Source of the DNA: Oscillospiraceae bacterium
Lineage (GTDB): Bacteria > Bacillota > Clostridia > Oscillospirales > Ruminococcaceae
Length of the DNA stretch: 15,069 nt
Direction of reading: 5' to 3'
Assembly: GCA_017451665.1 (NCBI GenBank)
Contig: JAFTNX010000169.1
Location: forward strand, 1 to 15,069
Shown one piece after another: positions 4,282 through 12,841 of this stretch. Numbering within the stretch: position 1 is the stretch's first letter; every line of letters begins with the position of its first letter. Made by a program: the position numbers and the translations under genes. The notes under the pieces were generated by a model. The model was not told the DNA's origin. It did not search any database and was given only the letters and a program-made list of their open reading frames with translations.

Positions 4282-6505
4282 TTATTCCCGACCTCCTTGC
4301 CGGCAACGAACGGAACACATCTATAAGACTTCGTGATTCCTTAAGTTCTGAAATTTCAATTGACTTAAAGCGATAGCCTGTTGATTCGCAGGCTCTTCTT
4401 ATATCAGCATTAACGCCCTTATAGTTACTTACATATTCAGGTGGACACATAACCGACAGAGAAATATTCTTATCCTCTGCATAAAGCTCGGTTTCAAACT
4501 TGCCTATGCCGTCGATTTCAAAAACAACAAGCATATGCGTCATTTTCTTTCCACTGTTTGCCCCACCCTCAACGTCTTCCTCTCCGTTAGGGTTTATCCA
4601 GATTTCAGCCATAGCCTGAGTCTGTCCGTTATCAACAGGGATAACATAGTGAAGAAGTGGCGTAAAGTTTGACGGTGAAGACAAAAGTCCGTGAACTATT
4701 TTATCAATACTATCAGCGTTAAGCATCTTTGCTTCCATATTTTCAGACTGCTTTTCCAGAATCTCAGCAAGTGCCGACATAGTCTTTGACTCATAGGACG
4801 CTTCTCTGAGAGGCTCTGTCTCAAAATATTTAACCAAATCCCTTGTGAGCTTTGATTGAAGTTCCTTATCCGGAACGTTCTGCAAAAGCTTGGTAAAGGC
4901 TTCGGAAACAAGATTATCATTACTATTATACCTTGAAAGATTATATTTTGCAAGCCCCACTGTTTTATCCATTTCTCCGTCATACAAAACGCTGTTCTGC
5001 AAGCTGTCAAGAAGATTTAAAATCTGGGACTTAACCTGTGGGTAATCGCTCTTTGGAAGCTTCCCTGCCATAAGGCTTTCAAGGGTTTTTGAAAGGTCAT
5101 CAAGCTGAGTAGCATACTCGCTTGTTTCAGGAAAGCTCTCCTTTAAATACAGCAGATTATTCTTAACGCCCTCAAGTACATCTGCACGGCTCTGCTGTGA
5201 ATTTATAGCTTTAAGAAGATTTATAACACTATCCTGCAAATCCCTTTGTGAAACCACCTTTTCAGGATTTACAATACTCTCGGTATTTTCCGACTTGATG
5301 TTTTCAAGTAGCTTGGCAACATCAACTGCCGAATCAGCATTAGCTTTAACGGGAGCATTCCCTTCATACTGAAATACTTCCACATTATTCGGATTGGTCG
5401 GCATCTGCTGTTGCTCATTATTTAAAGCAGGGTTTTGTGCCTGCTGAGTCTGCATATTCTGATTCTGCCAAGGAACAAAAGTCTCCTCAGCGTTTTTAGT
5501 AACAGGCACGCCATTTTCATAAACAACATACTGTTTTGGCTGTGCATTTATCTGTTCCTGTGTAACATTCTGCTGTTCATTCACAGGTATCTGTGGGTTT
5601 TGTGGCATCTGATTTACAGAACCATTCCCATCAGTCTGCTGTGGCAGTGGCAGTCCGTTCAGCTGTTGTGGCATATCAGGATTCTGCTGGTTTAAAACAG
5701 CATTCTGATTTTGTGTCACATTCTGATTTTCCCCATTAGTCAGCACCTGGCCGTTTGGATTCTGAAGCTGTTCCTGAGGCTGATTTGTCTGCAAATTCTC
5801 CTTAGGAGCGATAAATCCCTCAACCATCGGCTGTGCTGTCATAACAGGATTATTCTGTGTCTGCCCGTTCTGGGCATTCTGCGTATTCTGGGCATTCTGA
5901 TTATTCTGTGTATTCTGAGTTGTCTGTGCAGGCTGATTCTGTTCGGAATTCTGTGCCTGAGTTGTCTGCTGTGTAGCATTCTGTTTAAGAAGCTCGCCAC
6001 CATCTTTAATCTGTGCAAGTGGAATCTGATTAAACTTTTCAGCAATATTCTCGCTGACAGGTTTTCCATTTGCAGAAAGAAGTTTTCTCAAAGTATCAAA
6101 GAGGTCGCCCTTAAAAATAGTAGCGATATTCTCCTGATTTATCATTTCCTGAGGGATTTCCTCCGGAGTAAGAATAAGTCTGTTTAAAAGCTGTTGCATT
6201 TCCTCCGTTTGTGTTTCGTTATTAAGTGGCATAAGCCCCACTATTTCACGGAGAAAAAAGATATTTTTCAGATAGCTTGTTGCAACGTCAGGGTCCCTGA
6301 GCATTGAAAACAAAGCTGTTGCCGAAGAACCGTTTTCACGCAGAACATTATTCTGCCCAAGCATCTCCGACTGTGCATTTGTTGTTTTTATCTTTGACAG
6401 GTCCTGAAAATCAAAAGGAAGGGCAGACGCATCTCTGTGCTCTTTTGTTGGCGTGATAATATTTCTGTTATTTATCGGCGTAGTCGCACGCATAATATCA
6501 GCCAT
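4268..6505 (-). CDS. FliK-like / YlqG-like protein with long Gln/Asn-rich region
   Basis: The 745-residue protein has an N-terminal ordered part (about 1-170), a strikingly Gln/Asn/Pro-rich segment (about 174-372), a predicted helical stretch (about 395-610) and a compact C-terminal domain (about 619-735). The C-terminal part reads as strand-rich with motifs AEIWINPNG and HMLVVFEIDGIGKFETELYA, then a helix and GYRFKSIEIS. This resembles the hook-length-control FliK C-terminal layout (beta strands followed by a helix and a final strand), but identity is too faint for a firm name. The disordered Q/N tract would suit a ruler or exported protein (inference). A 9-nt tandem repeat encodes part of it. 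AAGGGGGAAGG precedes the ATG. It overlaps the FlhB-domain gene by 14 bases, as in the Bacillus ylqG-ylqH pair. It could instead be an uncharacterised flagellar accessory protein. Confidence 0.7.
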   Translation of the reverse strand: MADIMRATTPINNRNIITPTKEHRDASALPFDFQDLSKIKTTNAQSEMLGQNNVLRENGSSATALFSMLRDPDVATSYLKNIFFLREIVGLMPLNNETQTEEMQQLLNRLILTPEEIPQEMINQENIATIFKGDLFDTLRKLLSANGKPVSENIAEKFNQIPLAQIKDGGELLKQNATQQTTQAQNSEQNQPAQTTQNTQNNQNAQNTQNAQNGQTQNNPVMTAQPMVEGFIAPKENLQTNQPQEQLQNPNGQVLTNGENQNVTQNQNAVLNQQNPDMPQQLNGLPLPQQTDGNGSVNQMPQNPQIPVNEQQNVTQEQINAQPKQYVVYENGVPVTKNAEETFVPWQNQNMQTQQAQNPALNNEQQQMPTNPNNVEVFQYEGNAPVKANADSAVDVAKLLENIKSENTESIVNPEKVVSQRDLQDSVINLLKAINSQQSRADVLEGVKNNLLYLKESFPETSEYATQLDDLSKTLESLMAGKLPKSDYPQVKSQILNLLDSLQNSVLYDGEMDKTVGLAKYNLSRYNSNDNLVSEAFTKLLQNVPDKELQSKLTRDLVKYFETEPLREASYESKTMSALAEILEKQSENMEAKMLNADSIDKIVHGLLSSPSNFTPLLHYVIPVDNGQTQAMAEIWINPNGEEDVEGGANSGKKMTHMLVVFEIDGIGKFETELYAEDKNISLSVMCPPEYVSNYKGVNADIRRACESTGYRFKSIEISELKESRSLIDVFRSLPARRSGINVTI
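5864..5917 (-). repeat. Six in-frame 9-nt tandem repeats coding Gln-Asn-X
   Basis: Read on the minus strand, six consecutive units follow CAGAAYNNN with a strict nine-base period: CAGAATACA, CAGAATAAT, CAGAATGCC, CAGAATACG, CAGAATGCC, CAGAACGGG. A CAGACA remnant and another CAGAATAAT follow (to 5849). They encode QNT QNN QNA QNT QNA QNG. Because the period is a multiple of three, copy-number slippage would alter length without breaking the frame. Confidence 0.85.
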
Positions 6506-6528
6506 TGCCCTTCCCCCTTAATCTGATT

Positions 6529-7275
6529 TTATCTTCTGAGGTTATTTACAATATCCTCAACCTCGTCAGCTGTCTGTACCACCTTAGCAGAAAACTGATA
6601 AGCCTTCTGTAAAACGATAACGTCTGACATTTCCTTTGCAAGGTTTGTATTTGAGCGTTCAACCCACTGCTGTTTGATTTCATATTCAGCAGGATTATTA
6701 ACAACTGCCTCCCCTGAAATTTCTGTCGGTGTAAAGCTCTGACCGTCAATTCGATAAAGTCCGTATGGGTTATCAAAATTAAATACGCCCAGTCTTTCTC
6801 TCAGACCTTCCGTTTCTAAAAGTCCGTCTTCCCCCACAGGAATATCAATTCTCTGATAATTTTCATCAAGGACATACGCCCCGTCTGATGTAACGAGGTA
6901 AGCAGCCTCGTCCTCGATACTTATATCAAAAGTACCATCTCTTGTATACTGAATTTCCCCTGCTCTCTCAACAGCAAAAAGTCCTGTACCTGCGATTGCG
7001 TAGTCAAGCTCATAGCCTGTATACTGAAGATTTCCCTGTGTAAACTGCAGACTGTCGTCAATAACCTTAACACCGTGTCCCTGGTTTACAGACTGTTCTG
7101 TCTGAAGTCCGATATTAGCGTTAATATCCATTCTGTTATAAACAAGTTCACGGAAATCAGCTGTTGTATACTTATAAGCAGTAGTATTTGCATTTGTAAT
7201 ATTCTGGGCAGCAATATTTATACCGTTCTGATATGCTCTCAGACCACTTCTGCCCGTATAAAAGGCAATATTCAT
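6529..7275 (-). CDS. flgG: Flagellar rod protein of the FlgG family (FlhP-like)
   Basis: This is a 248-residue axial protein of the basal-body rod, exported by the flagellar secretion system. The N-terminal rod signature is the helix through QNITNANTTAYK (24-35, the ANNxxNxxTxGYK pattern). The middle has the FlgG-type block ending GTGLFAVERAGEIQYTRDGTF, and the C-terminal helix contains VERSNTNLAKEM and AYQFSAKVVQTADE, typical of FlgG. It is slightly shorter than usual FlgG (about 260). It follows a sister rod gene by 29 bases, as in the flhO-flhP pair of Bacillus, and AAAGGAAA lies upstream of its ATG. The family assignment is firm; choosing FlgG over FlgF rests on the C-terminal VQTADE motif. 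Confidence 0.85.
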   Translation of the reverse strand: MNIAFYTGRSGLRAYQNGINIAAQNITNANTTAYKYTTADFRELVYNRMDINANIGLQTEQSVNQGHGVKVIDDSLQFTQGNLQYTGYELDYAIAGTGLFAVERAGEIQYTRDGTFDISIEDEAAYLVTSDGAYVLDENYQRIDIPVGEDGLLETEGLRERLGVFNFDNPYGLYRIDGQSFTPTEISGEAVVNNPAEYEIKQQWVERSNTNLAKEMSDVIVLQKAYQFSAKVVQTADEVEDIVNNLRR

Positions 7276-7304
7276 ATTATATGTTTCCTTTCATTTTAAA
7301 AGAC

Positions 7305-8045
7305 TTAGTTTACGCTTGCAATCTGTGAAGCTGATTTTGAATTCAGCTGGTCGATAATTGAAAGTGCAGTTGAGCAGGCTTTAAATGCAGCCTGTGCCTC
7401 AATAAGTCTTGTATACTCATCTGTCATATCTATATTTGAGCGTTCATAAACTCCCTGTCTTACCACATAGTCGTCAGCAACAACCACTTCATCGGTAAGG
7501 AAATAGGAGTTTTCAAATTTAATCATTTCTGCATTTTCAGCAGGCTTGGAAACAGCAAGTGTTCCTGCAAGGTTACCATTCATATCATAAACGTCGCCGT
7601 TAAGGTCAACTCTGAAATCCGAGCCTCCGATATAAATGTCCCCGTTTGTTCCCTGAACACGTCCTATTTCGTCAAGAACAAGGTAGCCCTCATCGTCAAC
7701 GTTAAAGCAACCGTTTCTTGTAAGGAATGTATTTTCACCATCTCTCACGTTAAAGAAACCGTCGCCACAAATTGCCAAATCAAAAGGGTTTCCCGATTCA
7801 TAAAGTGAGCTTTCATCAAAAACTGTTTCAACCTCTTCAACGGTAGCAATCTGGTCAGCAGTACCGATTCTGATATACTTTCCGTTTTCAAGTCTTGTAA
7901 CAAGCTCCTGCTCAAAGGTAGAAGTTATAACTCTTTCAGCTCTGTATCCCGGTGTCTGAGAATTAACGATATTGTTTCCGATAACGTTAAGGTTTCTCTG
8001 TTGAACAAGCATACCCGAGCCTACTGTATAAAAGCCTCTGTTCAT
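7305..8045 (-). CDS. flgF: Flagellar rod protein of the FlgF/FlgG family (FlhO-like)
   Basis: A 246-residue rod protein. The N-terminal signature is GNNIVNSQTPGYRAE (about 23-37), very close to the consensus of rod, hook and HAP proteins. The central block contains FDLAICGDGFFNVRDG, then TFLTRNGCFNVDDEGYLV. The C-terminal helix starts at GVYERSNIDMTDEY and ends with AFKACSTALSIIDQLN, needed in the family for axial coiled-coil packing. AAAGGAAAC precedes the ATG. It sits 15 bases after fliA and 29 before the second rod gene. The name FlgF is chosen by position and because the C-terminal motif departs from that of FlgG; FlhO is an equally good label. Confidence 0.8.
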   Translation of the reverse strand: MNRGFYTVGSGMLVQQRNLNVIGNNIVNSQTPGYRAERVITSTFEQELVTRLENGKYIRIGTADQIATVEEVETVFDESSLYESGNPFDLAICGDGFFNVRDGENTFLTRNGCFNVDDEGYLVLDEIGRVQGTNGDIYIGGSDFRVDLNGDVYDMNGNLAGTLAVSKPAENAEMIKFENSYFLTDEVVVADDYVVRQGVYERSNIDMTDEYTRLIEAQAAFKACSTALSIIDQLNSKSASQIASVN

Positions 8046-8060
8046 AAGAAGTTTCCTTTC

Positions 8061-8852
8061 TTAAAATTTAGCCGTAAACATATTTTCCATAGCAGTTTTA
8101 AGCTTAGCAACTGCCTTTGCGTTAATCTGTGAAACTCTCTGCACTGAAATTTCAAGAACGTCAGCGATATCAGAAAGCATCAGATTTTCGTAATAATAGA
8201 GGGTAACAACAGTTTTTTCTCTTTCAGTAAGACCGTCGATAGCCTCTTTCAACACCTGTCGCATTTCCTGTTTGATAAGGCGTTTTTCAGGTGAAAAATC
8301 CTCATTTGTATCACTTTCAAGTGAGCTACCCATCTGGGACATATTCTGAATAAGCTCTTCAAATGAGAACACAACAGAATTATTTATTTCACTTGAACAA
8401 GCCGAAAGCTTTTCGATAGGGATAGCCATATATTCAGAAAGTTCTTCCATAGTTGGTTCTCTCATAAGCTTATTTGAAAGCTCCATTTGTGCCTCTGCGA
8501 TACGCTTTGACATTTCCCTTACTCGTCTTGGAATCCAGTCCTGCTTTCTTACCAGGTCGATAACTCCACCTCTTACACGCATAAAAGCGTAGTATTCAAA
8601 TTTAATTCCCTTATCAGGGTCAAATTTGTCGATAGAGTCAATCAGCGTAACAATACCCTGATTTATCATATCATCAACCTGAGCATAGCCCTGAGAAATT
8701 CCTCTCAGCTGAAATGCAACTGTCTGTGGGATATAGCTGAAATTCAGAACAATCTGATTTCTCGCACCGATATCCCCTGTTGTCTTATACTTTTCAAAAA
8801 GGCTCAAAAATTCTTCTTCCGTCAGTTTTTTCTGTTCTGATGACAAGTTCAT
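8061..8852 (-). CDS. fliA: RNA polymerase sigma-28 factor (FliA/SigD/WhiG family)
   Basis: The 263-residue sigma factor directs RNA polymerase to late flagellar promoters. Region 2 spans about 30-110 with the core-binding stretch VDDMINQGIVTLIDSIDKFD (59-78), and the promoter-melting region ends in DWIPRRVRE (105-113), a SigD-type hallmark. Region 3 covers about 115-170, and region 4 about 200-252 with a helix-turn-helix in MLSDIADVLEISVQRVSQIN. A strong AAAGGAGG lies seven bases before the ATG. It follows flhA by 27 bases and precedes flgF by 15, so it is made with the hook-basal-body genes. It would then activate the flagellin promoter at 3230-3254. Its anti-sigma partner FlgM is not in this window. 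Confidence 0.96.
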   Translation of the reverse strand: MNLSSEQKKLTEEEFLSLFEKYKTTGDIGARNQIVLNFSYIPQTVAFQLRGISQGYAQVDDMINQGIVTLIDSIDKFDPDKGIKFEYYAFMRVRGGVIDLVRKQDWIPRRVREMSKRIAEAQMELSNKLMREPTMEELSEYMAIPIEKLSACSSEINNSVVFSFEELIQNMSQMGSSLESDTNEDFSPEKRLIKQEMRQVLKEAIDGLTEREKTVVTLYYYENLMLSDIADVLEISVQRVSQINAKAVAKLKTAMENMFTAKF

Positions 8853-8879
8853 TTTATCGCCTCCTTTAATTCATTAGAT

Positions 8880-10943
8880 TTAAATAGAAATATTACCCAG
8901 TGCCTGAATCTGAACAGCGTTGTCAACTTCGCTGAATGAAAGCACAACAACATTCGGATAGAACTGGTCAACCAGCTTTTTGAAGTAAATTCTTACAACT
9001 GGTGAAGTAATAACGATAAGGTCGTTTACCAAATCCCTTATCTTATCAAGTTCAGCTGATGTAGAAGTAATAATCTTCTGAATTGTCTGCTGGTCAAGTG
9101 CAAGATAGGAACCACTGTCAACCTTTTTAACCGACTGCATAATTGAATTTTCAATATTTGCGTCAAGGGTAACAACCTTCATCTGTCCTGCTTCTGAGAA
9201 CTTATGAGAAATTGTTCGTTTAAGTGCCTGTCTTACATACTCGGTAAGCATATCAATATCCTTGATTTTTGTAGCATAGTCTGCAAGAGTTTCCAGAATA
9301 GTTTCCATATCTCTTATCGGAACCTTTTCCTCTAAAAGCTTACACAAAACCTTCTGCAAATCGCTTACAGGTACAATTGCCGGAACGATATCCTTAACGA
9401 TAGTTTCGTTAGTCTTTTTAAGGTTTTCAAGCATATTATTAACTTCCTGTCTGTTAAGAAGCTCATGTGCGTGAGCCTTGATAACTTCCGAAAGGTGAGT
9501 AATAATAACTGATGTCGGGTCAATAAGTGTATATCCCAACAGCTCTGCCTTAACCTTTTTATCCTCTGAAATCCATTTAGCCTTAATTCCGAAAGCAGGC
9601 TCAATAGTTTCAATTCCGTCGATAATATCGTCGTCCTCGCTTGGTGCAAGAGCAAGATAGTGGTCGATAAGCACGTCACCACTTGCAACCTGCTCGCCCT
9701 TAATGAAGATAACATACTGGTTAGGATTTATTCCACCACTGTCCTTAAGCTGTACCGGTGGAATAACAAGTCCCATATCAAGAGCGTATTGTTTTCTGAA
9801 CATTACAACTCTGTCAAGGAAGCTACCACCACTTGCCTCGTCAACAAGTGGAATCAGGCTATAACCAAATTCGATTTTAATCTGTTCAACATTAAGAAGA
9901 CCATAGAGGTTGTCGATATTTCGATAAAAGCTTGCCTCGCTCTGAATTTCTTCAGTAGGTGCAAGTTCTTCCACAGGCTGTTCAACAAGTTTTTTCTGCT
10001 GTCTTGTAAGCATAACTCCAAGACCGATAAGAATAGCAGAAAAGATAATTACCTGAACAGGTGGGAAACCGATAAGCATTGTACAAAGCAAAGTACAACC
10101 TGCAATAATAAGAACTCTCGGCTGTGACAAGAACTGTTTTCCGATGTCGGCATTTACGTTTGCCTCGGAAGCACTTCTTGTAACCATAAGACCTGAAGCT
10201 ACTGAAACCATAAGTGACGGAATCTGTGACATAAGGCCGTCACCAACAGTTGAACGTGCGTATGTATCAATTACTGTTCCAAAGTCTGCGTTTCCCTGAA
10301 CAAGTCCGATAACTACACCACCAACAAGGTTTATGAGTGTGGTGACAATCGCCATAATAGAGTCACCCTTAACGAACTTGGAAGCACCGTCCATTGAACC
10401 GAAGAAGTCGGATTCACGCTGAATTTTACTACGTCTGATACGAGCTTCTTTTTCGTCAATAATACCTGCGCTCAGGTCAGCATCGATAGCCATCTGTTTA
10501 CCAGGCATAGCGTCAAGAGTAAATCTTGCTGAAACTTCAGCTACTCTTTCGGAACCCTTGGTAATAACAAGCATCTGAACAAGAACGATAATCAGAAAGA
10601 TTATAAGACCTACAACTACTTCATCGCCGATAACAAAGTTACCGAATGCCTCAATCATCTCACCTGCATAACCCGAATCGTTTGTCAGAATGGCTCGGGT
10701 AGAGGAGACATTAAGTCCCAGTCGGAAAATTGTCAGCACAAGGAGGAGTGTCGGGAAGATTGAAAACTCCAACGTTTCCTTGATATATAAAGTTGTAAGC
10801 AAAACTATAAGTGAAATTCCAATCTGGACGATAAACATAAAGTCAAGTATTACCGTCGGCAGAGGAACAATGATAAGAAATACAATAAGCACCACAAACA
10901 GTGCGACAGTATTACTTAACAACTTCTTGATAGCGTTAATCAA
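8880..10943 (-). CDS. flhA: Flagellar export gate protein FlhA (TTG start)
   Basis: This is the large ring-forming component of the flagellar type III export gate in the inner membrane, which docks chaperone-substrate complexes. The 687 residues split into a membrane half (about eight hydrophobic segments within 12-315) and a cytoplasmic half (about 330-687). The FHIPEP-family signature RFTLDAMPGKQMAIDADL (140-157) is intact. The start is TTG at 10943-10941, one base after the flhB stop: an in-frame stop lies just upstream and the next Met is residue 36 inside a membrane helix, so no ATG is possible. AAGGAA lies ten bases upstream within the end of flhB, pointing to translational coupling. 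No flhF or flhG follows; fliA does. Confidence 0.97.
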   Translation of the reverse strand: MINAIKKLLSNTVALFVVLIVFLIIVPLPTVILDFMFIVQIGISLIVLLTTLYIKETLEFSIFPTLLLVLTIFRLGLNVSSTRAILTNDSGYAGEMIEAFGNFVIGDEVVVGLIIFLIIVLVQMLVITKGSERVAEVSARFTLDAMPGKQMAIDADLSAGIIDEKEARIRRSKIQRESDFFGSMDGASKFVKGDSIMAIVTTLINLVGGVVIGLVQGNADFGTVIDTYARSTVGDGLMSQIPSLMVSVASGLMVTRSASEANVNADIGKQFLSQPRVLIIAGCTLLCTMLIGFPPVQVIIFSAILIGLGVMLTRQQKKLVEQPVEELAPTEEIQSEASFYRNIDNLYGLLNVEQIKIEFGYSLIPLVDEASGGSFLDRVVMFRKQYALDMGLVIPPVQLKDSGGINPNQYVIFIKGEQVASGDVLIDHYLALAPSEDDDIIDGIETIEPAFGIKAKWISEDKKVKAELLGYTLIDPTSVIITHLSEVIKAHAHELLNRQEVNNMLENLKKTNETIVKDIVPAIVPVSDLQKVLCKLLEEKVPIRDMETILETLADYATKIKDIDMLTEYVRQALKRTISHKFSEAGQMKVVTLDANIENSIMQSVKKVDSGSYLALDQQTIQKIITSTSAELDKIRDLVNDLIVITSPVVRIYFKKLVDQFYPNVVVLSFSEVDNAVQIQALGNISI

Positions 10944-10944
10944 T

Positions 10945-12015
10945 CTACTTCAGTTCCTTTTCTCTTAATCTGTAAAGTACTGCAAGCACCTCAGCAACAG
11001 CCTGATAGAATTCAGCAGGAATTTCCCTGTCAACATCAACCTGTGCATACAAAGCTCTTGCAAGTGGTCTGTTTTCTGTAATCATTACGCCGTGATTTTG
11101 TCCGATTTCAATGATTTTAAGAGCAAGATTATCAGCTCCCTTTGCAACCACAATCGGTGCTCTGTTCTTTTCGCTGTCGTATTTCAGCGCAACTGCGTAA
11201 TGGGTAGGGTTTCTGATAATAACGTCAGCCTCAGGTACAGCCTGCATCATTCTTCGTCTTGCCATAGCCTGCTGACGCTGTTTGATTTTACCCTTAATCT
11301 GAGGGTCACCTTCGGTCATCTTATATTCTTCCTTAACTTCCTGCTTGGTCATACGAAGGTTCTTTTCATAGTCCCATCTCTGATAGAGAAAGTCAAAAAA
11401 TGCAAGTGCCACGAAGGCTATTGAAAGGCTCGTGATAATATCCATACACATTTCAGCAGTAGCAGCAGCTCCCTGCAGAATTGTCATATCCATCATCTGA
11501 GCGATAGTATTTATACAATCTCCGATAGTATTATAAATAACCACAAAGAGAATTGTAATTTTGATAATTGATTTCAGAAGTTCAATAACGCCCTTAAGTG
11601 AAAACATCTTTTTAAATCCACTTATAGGATTAAGACGTGAAAACTTAGGTTTTAAACTCTTGAAATTCACCAGTGCCCTTGTCTGAGCGATGGTAGCTAT
11701 AATAGCCACTAAGCTACAAACAAGAAGAATAGGTATGCACCCAAGTGCCACAGCTTTAATTCCCGAGACAAGGAAGTTTATAGCGTCCTCGGTTTTGATT
11801 GTTGACTGGGTAGCAACCAGCGAAAAAAACTCTTTCAAAGAGCTTATTGCTGCATTCTGGGTAATAGGATACAAAAGCTTGAAGCCGAAAAATACTGCTA
11901 AAAGTGTCGCAGCGATAACCACCTCTTTGCTTTGGAAGACGTTACCTTCTTTTCGTTCGTCCCGTCGCTTTTTGGGGGTGGCCTTTTCGGTCTTTTCACC
12001 TGCTGAATCTGCCAA
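10945..12015 (-). CDS. flhB: Flagellar export switch protein FlhB (TTG start)
   Basis: This inner-membrane protein controls the change in export specificity from rod/hook to filament subunits. The 356 residues open with the family motif EKTEKATPKKRRDERKEG (7-24). Four membrane segments follow (about 33-53, 88-113, 147-172, 190-212), then the cytoplasmic domain with the autocleavage motif NPTH (269-272). The start is TTG at 12015, with GGGGG eight bases upstream. An in-frame TGA sits two codons before it and the next Met is residue 137, so TTG is forced. An out-of-frame ATG (12022) overlaps this start and opens an eight-codon reading frame. The last 80 residues are duplicated in the small gene at 3973-4281. 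Confidence 0.97.
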   Translation of the reverse strand: MADSAGEKTEKATPKKRRDERKEGNVFQSKEVVIAATLLAVFFGFKLLYPITQNAAISSLKEFFSLVATQSTIKTEDAINFLVSGIKAVALGCIPILLVCSLVAIIATIAQTRALVNFKSLKPKFSRLNPISGFKKMFSLKGVIELLKSIIKITILFVVIYNTIGDCINTIAQMMDMTILQGAAATAEMCMDIITSLSIAFVALAFFDFLYQRWDYEKNLRMTKQEVKEEYKMTEGDPQIKGKIKQRQQAMARRRMMQAVPEADVIIRNPTHYAVALKYDSEKNRAPIVVAKGADNLALKIIEIGQNHGVMITENRPLARALYAQVDVDREIPAEFYQAVAEVLAVLYRLREKELK

Positions 12016-12051
12016 CGCTCATACCCCCTTTTGCAGCTTAAAATACGCTCT

Positions 12052-12831
12052 TTATTTTACAAGAGCAGCCAGCATTTTTTCCATGGATTTAAACATATCC
12101 ACGATATAGTTATCAATAAACTTGGTTATCGGGACTGCAAGTGCAACAAGTGCAATAAGTCCCAGCAGGATTTTTCCCTGCATATGGATTACAAAAACGT
12201 GAATCTGAGGTATAAGCTTCATAAGGATACCCATACTTACTTCCAGAATAAATTCTGCTGCCACAAAAGGCAAAGCAAGTCTTAAAGCAAGAATGAAAAT
12301 CGTAGAAAACAGCGTGAATACAAATGTCGCTGCATTTTCAACAGAAATTCCTCCTGCGCCCGGAGGTATCAGCTGAAAAGAGCCTACTGCCACATTTATC
12401 AAATCCAGATGGCAGTTTGTAGCAAAAAAGTACAGCATAAAGAGGATATTCATAAGATTACCCGTAATAGCTGTCTGGACATTTGTCTGTGGGTCCATCA
12501 TTTTAGCCATAGACATACCAAACTGCGTGTCCATAATATCTGCTGCAAACATAAGCATATAGTAATAAATATTAAAAACAAATGTCAGCGCAAAGCCCAC
12601 AAGGAATTCTCTTCCGAGGCCAAGTCCCACTTCAATAAAGCCTGTATCACTGCTTCCCATCGGGACAATCGGCGCTACAATCAGCGTTGAAAACAGCACC
12701 AGCGACGCCTTTACGGCAGCAGGAATATTTGCTCTTGAAAAGACCGGATTTAAAAGAATAATCGCCGCAAGCCTTGCAAAAACGTACATAAATACATGCA
12801 CATTTTCAAAAATTATTTCAAAAGCCGCCAC
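12052..12831 (-). CDS. fliR: Flagellar export gate protein FliR (GTG start)
   Basis: This is a polytopic inner-membrane subunit of the FliP-FliQ-FliR export channel. The 259 residues contain about six hydrophobic segments. The first contains FARLAAIILLNPVFSRANIP (18-37), matching the R-xxx-P-F element near the N terminus of FliR, and a conserved glycine-rich stretch GLGLGREFLVGF lies near residue 70. The start is GTG at 12831, with GAGG eight bases upstream: an in-frame TGA lies five codons earlier, and the first internal Met (15) would remove the start of the first helix. It starts ten bases after the fliQ stop and ends 36 before flhB. It is not fused to FlhB, as happens in some clostridia. 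Confidence 0.96.
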   Translation of the reverse strand: MAAFEIIFENVHVFMYVFARLAAIILLNPVFSRANIPAAVKASLVLFSTLIVAPIVPMGSSDTGFIEVGLGLGREFLVGFALTFVFNIYYYMLMFAADIMDTQFGMSMAKMMDPQTNVQTAITGNLMNILFMLYFFATNCHLDLINVAVGSFQLIPPGAGGISVENAATFVFTLFSTIFILALRLALPFVAAEFILEVSMGILMKLIPQIHVFVIHMQGKILLGLIALVALAVPITKFIDNYIVDMFKSMEKMLAALVK

Positions 12832-12841
12832 TATCTTTTCC

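Noticed and set aside
5435..6187. Long plus-strand open frames opposite the Gln/Asn-rich region
   Set aside because: They arise from the repetitive CAG/AAT codons of the minus-strand gene, give Leu/Ile/Cys-rich low-complexity products and have no ribosome site.
6472..6479. Perfect sigma-28 -10 octamer (GCCGATAA on the minus strand) near the start of the FliK-like gene
   Set aside because: It lies inside the coding sequence and has no TAAA-like element 13-16 bases upstream.
9305..9340. TAAG ... TCCGATAA on the minus strand inside flhA, resembling a sigma-28 promoter
   Set aside because: The spacing and both boxes deviate, and it lies in mid-gene with no gene start nearby.
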